A stretch of 64,000 nucleotides of DNA from Hippopus hippopus (GCA_946811185.2 OX328104.1:50390505-50454504), one strand, 5' to 3'; positions 8,504 to 18,251 are shown, numbered from the stretch's first letter. Made by a program: numbers and translations. Notes: a model not told the origin generated them from the sequence alone.

Positions 8504-8583
8504 GATTGTTATTTTTTGACCAACGGCTAATATTTTTCCCCGACTTACTTTGACTGATTGCTACACAACAATGTGATATAGAA

Positions 8584-9411
8584 TTATTTTCTCAAACTTT
8601 TATAACCATAGGGTACAGTGTCAGTACCATTTACAATAACTCTCTTGGTGTATACAGAGCGAAACGTTTTTGTTTGTGGTTCACTGGTAACCGTTCTATC
8701 TCTGTGTCTTTTAATTCTACAATCATACTGAATTTTGATTTCTATTGTGCGATTCAAAGCACATTTTGAATATGTATCGAAATTCAGCACCTGTTTTGTA
8801 TTGTAATCCAGAGTAATCCCCTTTACTTTACATTTGCTTATCTCTTCTCCATCTTTTGTTTTCATTTTGTAAGCATAATTCTTAGGCCCAAGCCCTCTGA
8901 ATTGAGTAATTTTACAAGCAGGCTCTTCATCAGTCCATTTTCCTAGCCGGCTGTTAATAATAGGAGGATTCCATAATTCAGGGTTGTGAATGTACATACA
9001 GCTATCTGTATCGAAATACAGAACTCTATCTTTTAACTTTTCAAGAACGCTGTACAATTCCAACCTTGCATAAGCTGTTACGTAAGACCCTACTACCACA
9101 TTGGCTGTAGAGTGGGTGTCAATATGTTCCAACTTTGATTCATAGTTAACCAAGATGAATGAACAGTCCTCGTCAAAGATTTCTACATGCTTTACAATGA
9201 AATTGGGATTGGTGACTAATTCAAAATATTTAGACGGATCACTGATGTATTCCATCTGGGTCATTTTTTCACGCTGAGCTAATTTTCCCCAAAAACAGTT
9301 CAACATAATCTTAGCAAATGATCTTCTCCCAGGATTTCTTTGAATACAACTTGGATCAAGACGAACACCTTCCGACTTCTCATATTCACAAACGAACTGA
9401 TCTTTTTCTGA
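8584..9411 (-). pseudogene. Polinton-type family B DNA polymerase, C-terminal part
   Basis: Protein-primed viral/organellar PolB (DNA_pol_B_2 type), copying linear element DNA. Visible motifs: LDPSCIQRNPGRR and LNCFWGK (the Kx3NSxYG-type motif B region, 9330-9283), YFDTDS (catalytic motif C, about 9018-9001), KVKGITLDYN, and a C-terminus ending PYGYKSLRK typical of the family. The frame is open from the insertion point at 9411 to the stop at 8584. An ATG at 9306 would give a 240-residue protein, but it lies inside motif B, so it is not a true start. The upstream half is at 13757-14283, split off by a 4.3 kb insertion. The protein cannot be made whole from this copy. Confidence 0.9.
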
Positions 9412-9418
9412 GTCTGAT
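9412..9418. repeat. 7-bp target duplication of the nested transposon, left
   Basis: GTCTGAT lies immediately outside the CAGGGATC end. The same heptamer is at 13757-13763. It falls within PolB codons. Confidence 0.9.
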
Positions 9419-9589
9419 CAGGGATCTTATATACAGGGATAGGAAACGCGGTATAACTTCCGGTTATTCACTGTCTTCTTTCGAATTGACCGCAAAGGAA
9501 AAAACGGCGGCCATCTTAAATTTCGGCATACGACGGTCACTGTTTTAAAAAATCAACGTTTTGCTTGATTATCCCACATTTCCTTCTCA

Positions 9590-10330
9590 TCAGGTAAGTT
9601 TCCGAATATTTACATGCTTAGAATATATGTTACATCATTTTTTTCGGAGATTTTGTTTTATATGCTTATTTTGGCGTTAAAAATTCATGGCCTAATCATG
9701 TTTGCCCCGTAGGGGATGTTCGGCAGGAGGATTTAGTGACGTGCAAAAGAAATACTTTTTAAGTACATAAAGTAGCGTCCAAATAGCAACATGTTGGTAA
9801 AAATCACGAGATAGAGTACATCTCCTTGTATTAAAGCCAATTTTGTGCTGATTTTCGATTCCTAAGTTAGATAAGTATGGGCTCAAAACTGGGCTATTTT
9901 CGGTATTTCATCACAAAATGGCGGACCAATGTTGTGAATTTGGCGGGACCTAGTGATAGTAGAACCATTCTCAATTTATTTTTAGAAATATATTTGTTCA
10001 GATTTTGACATATTTATAAGCAGTAAGTATTTCTTTTTGTTTTTAAAGCAAATCTAGTGATTTTCGATGCCAAGGTTAGATAACTGGGGGCCCAAAAACT
10101 TGGCTATTTTCGGTCTTAATTGCAAGATGGCGGCCCAGTATGGTGAATTTGCTGAGACCCTGGTGATAAATGTAGCATTCTGATTCCATCCTTTGAATTA
10201 ATTGTGTTCAGATATTACCATATTTATAAGCAGTAAGTATTTCGTTTTGCACTAAAATCAAATATAAGCTGTTTATCGAATCCTAGGTAAATAAAAGTGC
10301 AGCCTAAAAAGGGGTTATTTCAGTGAAGGT
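9590..10330 (+). repeat. About 190-bp tandem repeat, 2.5-3 units
   Basis: Units share GATTTTCGATNCCTAAGTTA, GGCTATTTTCGGT, a block around AAATGGCGGACC / AGATGGCGGCCC, and ATATTTATAAGCAGTAAGTA (10011-10030 and 10210-10229). Divergence between units is substantial, so the duplication is older than the insertion into PolB or came in with it. Confidence 0.8.
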
Positions 10331-10880
10331 GGAAGCGCAGTACCGCACATTAGTCAAAAATGATTGGATCTCTGATAGTTGGCCATATCCTGAACAAATT
10401 CTCATTATAGTTTAACCATGTGAAAATAAAACCATATTTTGCAACGTAACTGAAGAATTAAAATGTTACGTTTTGTTAAAAGGAGAAATTTGAAATTCAG
10501 TTGGTTCTATATTTTTTTTCCAGATATGTATTGTGACAACACAAACACTTCAAAACATGGTTTCAAGAGCTGTCAACATGCTGTTGTGATGCATCCTGTG
10601 AACAGAAGAATGACATTGAAGATGGCTTTGTAATTCTGCATAAAGTGTGCTAGTATGAAACTAAAGCTGGGCTTGAAAACTTGGAATATTAAAGACCAAA
10701 TCAGCTGTGAACTGTACAAACCTGCAAGAAAAATGCTAAAGTGAAATTAATGTATTTGAATATGAAAGCTGTGAGCATCTTCTACCATCAAAGTATATTT
10801 AGTATGTATAGCTCAGTAAGCCACTAGAGGTATGGAGTTATTTAATTATCTGTGACAAATGCTAGTATTCCTGAATCCTA
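10331..10880. other. Interior of the nested transposon, nothing recognised
   Basis: AT-rich with stops in all frames at short spacing. No repeat family of the host flanks was identified here. Confidence 0.6.
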
Positions 10881-11075
10881 AGTTTTCACCAACCTGGGGA
10901 ATATCCATACTTCCGAAAACATAGTGAAAAAAGAAGAAACTACGGGTAAGTACATGTCACATTTTCTCATTTCCCCAGGAAAAACAAGTCTCCTCATTTC
11001 AGTTGCATTTCATTTGTCGTCTGCAAATGCTTTCAAATTAGACATGTCCAAAATTTTGTAATCTGGCAAAAAGTT
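10880..11075. repeat. Family D-like remnant inside the nested transposon
   Basis: The arm with TTTGTCGTCTGCAAATGCTTTC and AAAATTTTGTAATCTGGCAA matches family D. The central palindrome is badly decayed. Confidence 0.6.
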
Positions 11076-12155
11076 AAGGATGGAACCTTGCTCAATTTGC
11101 AATGTTTCACAACATTTTAGTTGTATCATAGCAGCCATTATACTTATCTATTTGTTTTTTGAATTTGCACAACTGTCTGCACAAGCTGTGTGTTGCTTTT
11201 CCTCATCAACATATTTTTTGAGGGAGAAAAGTATGTATCTGTGTTGTGCAAAATCAAATTTTGTTGTCTAGCAAAGTGTTCCTGAAGGTTGGTTGCTTTC
11301 AACATTTTGCAATTGTATCACAGCAAACAATGCAGCTATCCATATTCCATGTATTACTAGAGTTGGGAATGTTTCTACTTGAAAATCTCTGTTGAGAGAG
11401 AAGTATATTTTGGGCGTTTGTATGACATACACCAGGATTATAATGATAGTATAATATACCAATAATATCTCATATACACAATACTTTTACCATCATCATT
11501 AACTGCAACTTGCCACAGTGAAAAAGTTTTAGGAGATAAAAGTCTACATTCAATGAAAAGAGCATTTGCGGAAGCAACCAACCATTTGCATGTTACATTT
11601 TATCGCAAAAAGATTGGTCCTTGTGTCATACTGTTTTCCAAAGATTTCTACAGTGGATTTATGTAAAATCAAATTTATTAGGCATTAAGTTAAAACTTGC
11701 TAAAGAAACACATTTTTCAGCACCATTTAATTTTGCAACACACATGTAGCTCAATATTCATGGCTGTCTTGAGGTTTTCAGTGAGAAATTTTAAAATATC
11801 AATTTCAACATAAACTTTCTGTGTACAATGTGAATTTTTTTGAAAATTTAAAAAATCAAAAACATTTGAAGGAAAGGCAAAAACATAATTTTTTTAATAG
11901 CACAGAAATCATTTTGAAAAGAATTGATCACTGGCTGCAACTGGTCTTTTACAAATGTTTTCCAATGCTGTCCACTGTATGAGGAGTGAAAAGTCAAATT
12001 TGTACAAAGTCCTACACAACTTATACTGTTTTCAAATTGGTCCAAAATCAAAGCATTCAAAGTTATTAGATAAGCTTAAGTTCTCTGACACAGAATAAAA
12101 AAACATTATTAAAGAAGGAAAAATTGCTTGTCAAAAGCAACTTTTAGTTTGCCAC
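11076..12155. other. Interior of the nested transposon, no gene seen
   Basis: Two similar stretches (about 11080-11130 and 11280-11330, both with TTTGCAA-TGT-TCA and ATTGTATCA-AGCA) suggest an old direct repeat of about 200 bp. No coding signal is evident. Confidence 0.5.
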
Positions 12156-12159
12156 ACTG

Positions 12160-12381
12160 TTAACTCTTTTTGAAACAATACAGAACTAGACTTGTACAGA
12201 GAGCATTTACAGACAACAATTGAAATGCGACTCAAATTATGGAATTTGTCAATGATATAATTGAAAGCATTTGGGGAAAAGGAGAGAATGTTGGTAACCA
12301 GCATTTTCTCCTTTTCCTGCAATGTTTCCAAAAGGCACCTTTCTCTTGGTCATCAGAACTCAGGGTTGTGTGGCAAAGGGA
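12160..12381. repeat. Family D MITE, full copy in the nested transposon
   Basis: Ends GTTAACTCTTTT and GTTGTGTGGCAAAGGG, with the central palindrome at about 12262-12328. The copy is better preserved than its neighbours. Confidence 0.8.
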
Positions 12382-12477
12382 TAATTGCAGATTTGTCTTT
12401 TTATTTTTCTAATAATTATGCTACTGACTATTTTTCACCAAAGAACAATTTTTTGGGGGCCTTTGGAATCCCCAATT

Positions 12478-12680
12478 GAAAGTATTAGCAAACGACAACT
12501 GAAAGTAGATTCAAACGATTGATTTTTTTTGCATGGTATTGAACATTGCGGATAAAAATGCTGAAAACAGGTACATGTGCTAGGCTAGCATTTTGTTCTT
12601 TTCCCACAATATTTTCAAAAAGCTTTAAATATTCCGAAGTCATCAAACACACAAGGTTGTAAGGTACACAGGTTAATTCG
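12478..12680. repeat. Family D-like remnant
   Basis: A weak central palindrome (GTGCTAGGCTAGCATTTTGTTC, cut here to its core GCTAGGCTAGC) and the ACAAGGTTGTAAGGTACAC end remain. Strongly diverged. Confidence 0.55.
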
Positions 12681-13724
12681 AAATGATGCAACTGTGAAGG
12701 CCACTGTTGTATGTAATTGATTCCAATATATAAAAGTAGGAACAGAGTTGCAGACAGGTCCTCACACTTCACCAGCCTACTTTTTCAGAAAGTTCACTAA
12801 TTCTTTCCATTTTGCAGGAAATTCTCCTTTTTTTTCTGTCAAAGACAGTGATTTAAGAGTAGCTGCAAGCTGAACTGAAAATGTACTGGAAGGTCCATTG
12901 AATGGGCTGTGAAGGCAATTTTCTGGTTCTATATGCCCTTTGTGTAGTTTGCTATTGAAAAATGGGTATATAACTATTAACAGATCTCAGTGTTACCGGC
13001 CTAATACATTGTACTACATGCAAGTGAAATGTTTGTCACTCCTGATGACATGAGAAGCTTTTGACCTGACCAAATTGAAACATTTGGAGAAGCAAATCAG
13101 AAAATAAATATTTAATTTCAATGATGCGTATTGTCTATAAACAGAAGAGGACACTAGATGTGTCATGACAGATACACAACTTGATATATCCCACTTGTGA
13201 TCATGTCAAATACAGGGAGTGGACAAAAGCAGCCCACTTCCGAAACGTTAGACGGACTTAATCCTTCAACAGGCGATGTGTGCTTTTCCCGAATTGTTTG
13301 CAATAGATATCCACTGCAGAAATATTAAAATATTTTAAGTTACTACGAAAAAGGTTTGTTTCGGTAATGGGTCGTTTTGGCACCGGGCCGTTTTGATCTC
13401 CATTTACAATTTACACTTCGTGTGAAATCAAGACTGACAACATGACCTGTATATCTGAAATGCCCAATTAGTCGACACTTTAAATTTTCCAGATAGAAAA
13501 AAAATGACTCTTTAACTGAAAAAAACAATAATAGAAAAACATTGACATAAACATTGAAACGCATTTCATACTAAACGCTTCTTTGTCGGATATAAAAATT
13601 GTCGGAATCGGCAAGGAATTATATTATCTGAAAGGAAGATAATAACTCGCAAGGAACGACAACGGATTATTGGACGCCGTACAGGTAAGTCAGTGAAAAA
13701 TCGATAATTGGTCTTGACTCCCGT
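12681..13724. other. Interior of the nested transposon, no gene seen
   Basis: Unassigned sequence. Around 13356-13395 it has a small imperfect direct repeat (GGGTCGTTTTGGCACC / GGGCCGTTTTGATCTCC). Minus-strand frames here are short and match nothing I know. Confidence 0.55.
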
Positions 13725-13756
13725 TGCGTTGCCTATCCCTGTATATACGATCCCTG

Positions 13757-14283
13757 GTCTGATTGACACCAATCTGGATAACCACTGGCTTCTTGCTTAA
13801 TTTTCAAGAAATTGTCCACATAATGTTTAAAGAACTGATCTGATACAGAATTGAAATGCCAAATTTCATACACTTGCAATAATCGATAACCACAGTCAAG
13901 AGCCTTGAATAATTCAAAAGTAACCCAAGTTCCGACCAAAGCCCTCTCTTCTTTACCATGCCTACAAATGCTTGAACTTTCTTCTGCACATTTCATACAC
14001 AGTGGAAACATCATTTTGTTGTTACAGTGAACTGGGAGAACGGGGTGAAACAAATCAGTTGGAGGCAAAACTTTGCATTTGATTAAGCCCTCATATTGTC
14101 GAATATTGTTCATGTCAATATTTTCAACAGACAAAATTTCTGGCTGATCTACAGGATAGGATTTGTGTTTACAAACATAAGGGTACAGAGAACAGATATC
14201 GATGTACTTGATTTCCTTCTTGCTTTTTTTTCATCAACATCAGGAACGCGATAATAGGCCACGGGAGCTTCGCATTTTTCCTG
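13757..14283 (-). pseudogene. Polinton-type family B DNA polymerase, middle part, frameshifted
   Basis: Seen on the minus strand: a degenerate upstream stretch, DICSLYP (motif A, 14200-14180), YEGLIKCKVLPP, LFHPVLPVH, FPLCMKCAEE, ALVGTWVTFEL and FLKIKQEASGYPDWCQ, ending at the nested insertion. These are the fixed landmarks of Polinton/adintovirus PolB between motifs A and B. A one-base frameshift lies in the A8 run (plus strand T8, 14224-14231) just before motif A. The exonuclease and TPR1 regions that should lie N-terminal are absent: the next 120 bp have stops and then the divergent gene at 14523 begins. This is a truncated, frameshifted and interrupted copy. Confidence 0.9.
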
Positions 14284-14339
14284 CGATCTCTTGGTACTCT
14301 GGTAACTTAAACAACACCGTGGCAACTCAGTGGAAACGC

Positions 14340-14522
14340 CGTTTAGTGTGACAGGGGCTTAGATCACATTAGTTAGCGTCTGTTGCTATAAATAGACCAT
14401 TGGGTAGAGGTACACTACGTCAGCGTCTAGTAGTAAAGTTTTTTTTTTTTATAAATAGCTCTATACGCTGTACTATCAGCTACAGAGTTTTAGATCAAGC
14501 GACGCTCGACAAACGATATCGG
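14340..14522 (+). promoter_or_regulatory. Two TATA-containing start regions for the zinc-knuckle gene
   Basis: GCTATAAATAGAC (14385-14397) and TTATAAATAGCTC (14449-14461) lie 65 bp apart, followed by similar AGCGTCTAGTAG / CGCTGTACTATC blocks. The second is about 70 bp before the ATG. They differ from the P1-P6 modules: no CRE or E2F-like site was seen. Confidence 0.55.
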
Positions 14523-15105
14523 ATGAATGGTGAGAGAACAAATATTTGTTTTACGTGCAACGAAGCAGGGCATTGGTCCAGAAATTGTCCAAAAAAGAAA
14601 ATCAGACAGGAACATTTGTTTTTTTGTCTACGTGAACCCACACAGTCATGACATCGAAATTTCACCATCGTTTTACAACGTTGTCGGTCTCCAACATACG
14701 AAATTCGTCGGGACACTAAATTCATTCTACAACGAAAATACATGGAAAACAAGTTCACTACAGACTACAATATCACCGGCTGAAAATCAGAACGTAGACA
14801 TGCAGTCCGACACAACGGATATCACCGTTTCAAAAATCTGCAAAATAACAGAACAGGCAGAGAAAAAAATATCTACAAGCGATAATCTAAGAAAACAACA
14901 AACTTTGGATCTAAAAGAGGAAAAAAAGCAAAACAACGAAAAGAAGAAAAAACGAGTAACAAAGAACTGTTTCTTTTGCAAATCAACAAAACACAAGGGT
15001 AAAAAAGTATGGCAAAACATTTCCCACACTCTAGCAGACATCTGCTTGCACAGTGGGGGCAGACAAGAATTCGAACCATACTGGAACAAATATGATTTTA
15101 TGTAA
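14523..15105 (+). pseudogene. Zinc-knuckle protein gene with an internal frameshift
   Basis: The ATG-initiated frame has a perfect CCHC zinc knuckle (CFTCNEAGHWSRNC, residues 9-22) followed by a basic PKKK tail and runs out at 14651. The +1 frame continues to 15105 and holds a long Lys/Glu-rich linker and a second Cys/His cluster (CFFCKSTKHKGKKVW ... ICLHSGG) near its end. The likely shift point is the T7 run near 14618-14626. Either the gene is broken, or a homopolymer miscall hides an intact gene of about 190 residues. Known: CCHC knuckles bind single-stranded nucleic acid. A role in genome packaging or RNA binding is a guess. The stop lies in the antisense promoter P5. Confidence 0.65.
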
Positions 15106-15215
15106 AAATATCGCTGGGTTTTATAGCTTTACAGGAGGATTGAACTGATTGACTCATGACGTCATTTTTTCCTTTTTTTTTTCCCGCGTCGGCGTTTCAT
15201 GCTGTTTTTACCACT
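15106..15215 (-). promoter_or_regulatory. Promoter module P5, pointing into the zinc-knuckle gene
   Basis: Minus-strand order: GCATGAAACGCC, CGCGGGAAA (15180-15188), TGACGTCA (15157-15164), CAATCCTCCTG, TATAAAA (15119-15125), CCCAGCGATATTTTT. It has all parts of P1 but faces the 3' end of 14523-15105. No ATG-led gene with family resemblance was found on the minus strand after it, so it may be an orphan left by a deletion or it makes antisense RNA. Confidence 0.72.
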
Positions 15216-15234
15216 CCTAACTCAGTGTCACACA

Positions 15235-15394
15235 GTACAATCCTGGTGTTTCCCGTCAGGTCCGCGCTCTTTAAAAATTTCAATCCTCTGTAAACGTATA
15301 AAACGCAGCGTTATTTTCATACAATCACCATTTCTTTGACTCTCAGCAAACGATCACTTCGAAAGCAGTATCAATATTCGGAAGCAGTTTCAAT
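15235..15394 (+). promoter_or_regulatory. Promoter and leader P4, twin of P3
   Basis: GTTTCCCGTCAGGTCCG, CAATCCTCTGTAAACG, TATAAAA (15297-15303), CGCAGCGTTATTTTCATAC and a leader with CAATATTCGGAAGCAG before the ATG at 15395. It is nearly identical to the minus-strand leader of 6938-7243 and is arranged back to back with P5. Confidence 0.8.
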
Positions 15395-16168
15395 ATGAAG
15401 CACAACTTAGATGAAATAAACTTGGACGATTTCCCACCAGTGGAAAACAATGGAGACATTCTTTCATCAGTTATAAATTCGAAAATTATCAATCCACCGA
15501 CGGTGTTGGACAACATTTGTGAAGAGATGAAACAGTTAAATTCAAAACAAGATGCCATGATGACTCGGATCTTAGAACAACTGGAGACTTTAAACAGGCA
15601 TTTGGAGGAAATTAAAACTTTAAACACAAACACCGAGCAGCTCAGTAAAAATATCGAGGTACTACGCCAACAGGGTCAGTGCATTTCAACAGTTCCTGTG
15701 AAGATCCCTGTGGAGTTTGACTTTGATAAAACCAATCTTCACAAGTTAGTGGACTCTATCGTAAGTGTTGTGAAGAAAAATCAACCAAAGAAAAAACAAC
15801 CAGAGGAAAAACAACCAAGAAAAACAACAAAACGGAAATCTGAGGAAGACGATAGTCATCTCCACAAGAAACAGCGAGTTGATCAAAAGTCAACTACACC
15901 AATAATGACAGGCCAGGGCAAATACGGGAAAAACATTGATAATCACGTTGATTTCAAGATCCCGAAAAAGCCAAAGACAGAGGAAAAACAACCAAGAAAA
16001 ACAACAAAACGGAAATCTGAGGAAGACGATAGTCATCTCCACAAGAAACAGCGAGTTGATCAAAAGCCAACTACACCAATAATGACAGGCCAGGGCAAAT
16101 ACGGGAAAAACATTGATAATCACGTTGATTTCAAGATCCCGAAAAAGCCAAAGAAAAGCTGTCGGTAG
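15395..16168 (+). CDS. Coiled-coil, Lys-rich protein with duplicated nuclear-signal segment (257 aa)
   Basis: No family recognised. Residues 1-30 are acidic. About 45-95 is a coiled coil (LEQLETLNRHLEEIKTLN). From about 125 the chain is Lys-rich. A 59-residue segment is present twice in tandem (177-bp period, 15803 and 15980) with one coding difference seen (S/P). Each copy has TTKRKSEEDDSHLHKKQRV, which looks like a bipartite nuclear localisation signal, and a PIMTGQGKYGK block. The near identity means the duplication is young. Three histone-type stem-loops follow the stop. A DNA-binding or packaging role fits the composition but is an inference. Confidence 0.75.
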   Translation: MKHNLDEINLDDFPPVENNGDILSSVINSKIINPPTVLDNICEEMKQLNSKQDAMMTRILEQLETLNRHLEEIKTLNTNTEQLSKNIEVLRQQGQCISTVPVKIPVEFDFDKTNLHKLVDSIVSVVKKNQPKKKQPEEKQPRKTTKRKSEEDDSHLHKKQRVDQKSTTPIMTGQGKYGKNIDNHVDFKIPKKPKTEEKQPRKTTKRKSEEDDSHLHKKQRVDQKPTTPIMTGQGKYGKNIDNHVDFKIPKKPKKSCR

Positions 16169-16192
16169 AGAAAAAAACACAGCCTCCAAAAC

Positions 16193-16256
16193 AGTCCTTT
16201 TCAGGGCTAACCCAACAGTTCTTTTCAGAACTAACCCAACAGTCCTTTTCAGGACT
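16193..16256 (+). terminator. Three histone-type stem-loops after gene 15395-16168
   Basis: 16193-16208 (AGTCCTTTTCAGGGCT, one G-U pair), 16217-16232 (AGTTCTTTTCAGAACT) and 16241-16256 (AGTCCTTTTCAGGACT), spaced 24 nt apart, each followed by AACCCAAC or AACCATCTACC. ACGAAAG follows 11 nt past the last. The paired base changes in the second hairpin (both arms T/A) keep the stem, which speaks for selection on structure. Confidence 0.82.
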
Positions 16257-16384
16257 AACCATCTACCACGAAAGTTCTATTTTTCTTCAAATTGTCATTT
16301 CTTCAAATTGTCAAACTTCTTTCATTTAGAAGAGTTACACTCCAAAGAGTTACACTCCAAAGAGTCACACTCCAGAGAGTAAAA

Positions 16385-17635
16385 ACTCAGAAAAAAGTCT
16401 AAGTCCAACTCAGTGGTCAGGCTTTTAGAGAGAAGAAATCATTCATAGATGCAGAAAAAAGTCTAAGTCCAACTCAGTGTTCAGGCTTTTAGAGAGAGAA
16501 AATCATTCATAGGTGAAAAAACTAAGTCCAACTCAGTGCTCAAGCTTTTAGAGAAAAAATCATTCATAGGATGAAAAAAACTAAGTCCAACTCAATGGTC
16601 AGGCTTTTAGAGAGAGAAATCATCCATAGGTGAAAAAAACTAAGTCCAACTCAGTGCTCAAGCTTTTAGAGAAAAAATCATTCATAGGATGAAAAAAACT
16701 AAGTCCAACTCAATGGTTAGGCTTTTAGAGAGAGAAATCATCCATAGGGTGAAAAAAACTAAGTTCAACTCAGTGCTCAGACTTTTTTAGAGAGAAACCA
16801 CTTAAAGGCCAAGTAGTGGATAGAAGTAAACAAAATAAAGCAATCCTAATAGCATATGGGTAAAAAAACTAAGTCAAACTCAGTGCTCAGGCTTTTTAGA
16901 GAGAAATCATCCATAGATGCAGAAAAAACTAAGTACAACTCAATGGTCAGACATTTAGAAAGAGAAATCATCCATAGATGCAGAAAAAACTAAGTCCAAC
17001 TCAATGCTCAGGCTTTTAGAGAAAAAATCATCCATAGATGCAGAAAAAAAACTAAGTTCAACTCAATGGTTAGCCATTTAGAAAGAGAAATCATCCATAG
17101 ATGCAGAAAAAACTAAGTCCAACTCAGTGGTCAGGCTTTTTTAGAAAGAGAAATCATCCATAGATGCAGAAAAAAAGTCTAAGTTCAACTCAATGGTTAG
17201 CCATTTAGAAAGAGAAATCATCCATAGATGCAGAAAAAACTAAGTCCAACTCAGTGGTCAGGCTTTTTTAGAAAGAGAAATCATCCATAGATGCAGAAAA
17301 AAAGTCTAAGTTCAACTCAATGGTTAGGCATTTAGAAAGAGAAATCATCCATAGATGCAGAAAAAACTAAGTCCAACTCAGTGGTCAGGCTTTTTTAGAA
17401 AGAGAAATCATCCATAGATGCAGAAAAAACTAAGTTCAATTCAATGGTTAGACATTTAAAAGAGAAATCATCCCTAGATGCAGAAAAACTCTAAGTTCAA
17501 CTCAATGGTTAGGCATTTAGAAAGAGAAATCATCCATAGGATGAAAAAAGCTAAGTTCAACTCAATGGTCAGACATTTAGAAAGAGAAATCATCCATAGA
17601 TGCAAAAAACTAAGCACAACTCAGTGATATAGGGC
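16385..17635 (+). repeat. 60-bp tandem repeats, inner right array
   Basis: About twenty units with CTAAGTCCAACTCAGTG, GGCTTTTAGAGAGA and AATCATCCATAGATGCAG. The units alternate in two subtypes in the middle. The array is roughly 500 bp longer than the left one. Confidence 0.9.
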
Positions 17636-17639
17636 TAAA

Positions 17640-18119
17640 ATCAAAAAACTAAAAAGTGACCCATTGCACATATAAAACAGTAAACTCTTGATTAATTTTT
17701 CTCATTCACCATTAACTTTTCGTAAAAGCTGAGTCAGTACCCCATAATGTTTGGATTGACATTTTTTCTCTCATTGCTCTTCTGGTTAGAAGAAAGAGAA
17801 CGTTTCAGATATATCAGGTATGAAATTGAGCATCTGATGCAAATGCTAAATAGAATGGTATCAATCGAAAGAAAGAGTGGAGGATAAAAAATGTATTCTA
17901 CACAAAATCAGATCTTTTCAGGACTAGCTATCTTAAATAAAATATCTTTCTTTTCATTTTTGTCAGAAGACTCATAATCAAAAAAAGTCATAGGATAGTC
18001 AAACTCTAGTTTTTCTAACCCGAACAAGAAAATGTAACAAAACTATAGATTGGTTAACAATAAAACATTTAGTATTAGAAATAAAACGCTGATTCTGATT
18101 GGACAACATTAATTTGGAG
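17640..18119. other. TIR spacer, no gene
   Basis: Mirror of 4761-5257. No coding capacity was recognised. Confidence 0.7.
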
Positions 18120-18225
18120 CCAAAACAGCATGAAACGCCAACGCGGGAAAAACATAGGAGAAAATGACGTCATGGGTCAACTAGTTCAATCCGTCTGAAA
18201 AGCTATAAAACCCAGCGTTATTTTC
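18120..18225 (+). promoter_or_regulatory. Promoter module P6
   Basis: GCATGAAACGCC, CGCGGGAAA (18142-18150), TGACGTCA (18165-18172), CAATCCGTCTG, TATAAAA (18204-18210), CCCAGCGTTATTTTC. It is the TIR twin of P1 and lies 42 bp before the ATG of 18252-18614. Confidence 0.82.
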
Positions 18226-18251
18226 CGCACATTGTTCATTTTCATTTCACG

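Larger units (their letters stand above)
9419..13756. mobile_element. 4.3 kb DNA transposon nested in PolB
   Basis: The ends are inverted repeats of about 32 bp beginning CAGGGATC(T/G)TATATACAG, 9419-9450 and 13725-13756, flanked by a 7-bp GTCTGAT duplication. The PolB frame is in the same phase on both sides once one duplication is discounted, so this is a clean insertion. A CAG-type end fits hAT-like elements, but those duplicate 8 bp. Extending the repeat by one base would need one mismatch, so the superfamily is left open. No transposase was recognised; the interior has a 190-bp tandem repeat and family D copies, pointing to a non-autonomous element. Confidence 0.88.

Noticed and set aside
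9307..13756. Intron in PolB
   Set aside because: The segment has inverted terminal repeats and a 7-bp target duplication, and no splice signals at its limits. A transposon insertion explains it.
14787..15089. Minus-strand Phe/Cys/Ser-rich frame facing promoter P5
   Set aside because: No ATG at the expected place for the longer frame, and the composition is that expected opposite Lys/Glu-rich coding sequence. Kept only as a question under the P5 finding.
15343..16189. Minus-strand frames of 96 and 99 residues opposite the Lys-rich gene
   Set aside because: The plus-strand gene has a promoter, ATG and stem-loops; the antisense frames are shadows of low-stop Lys codons.
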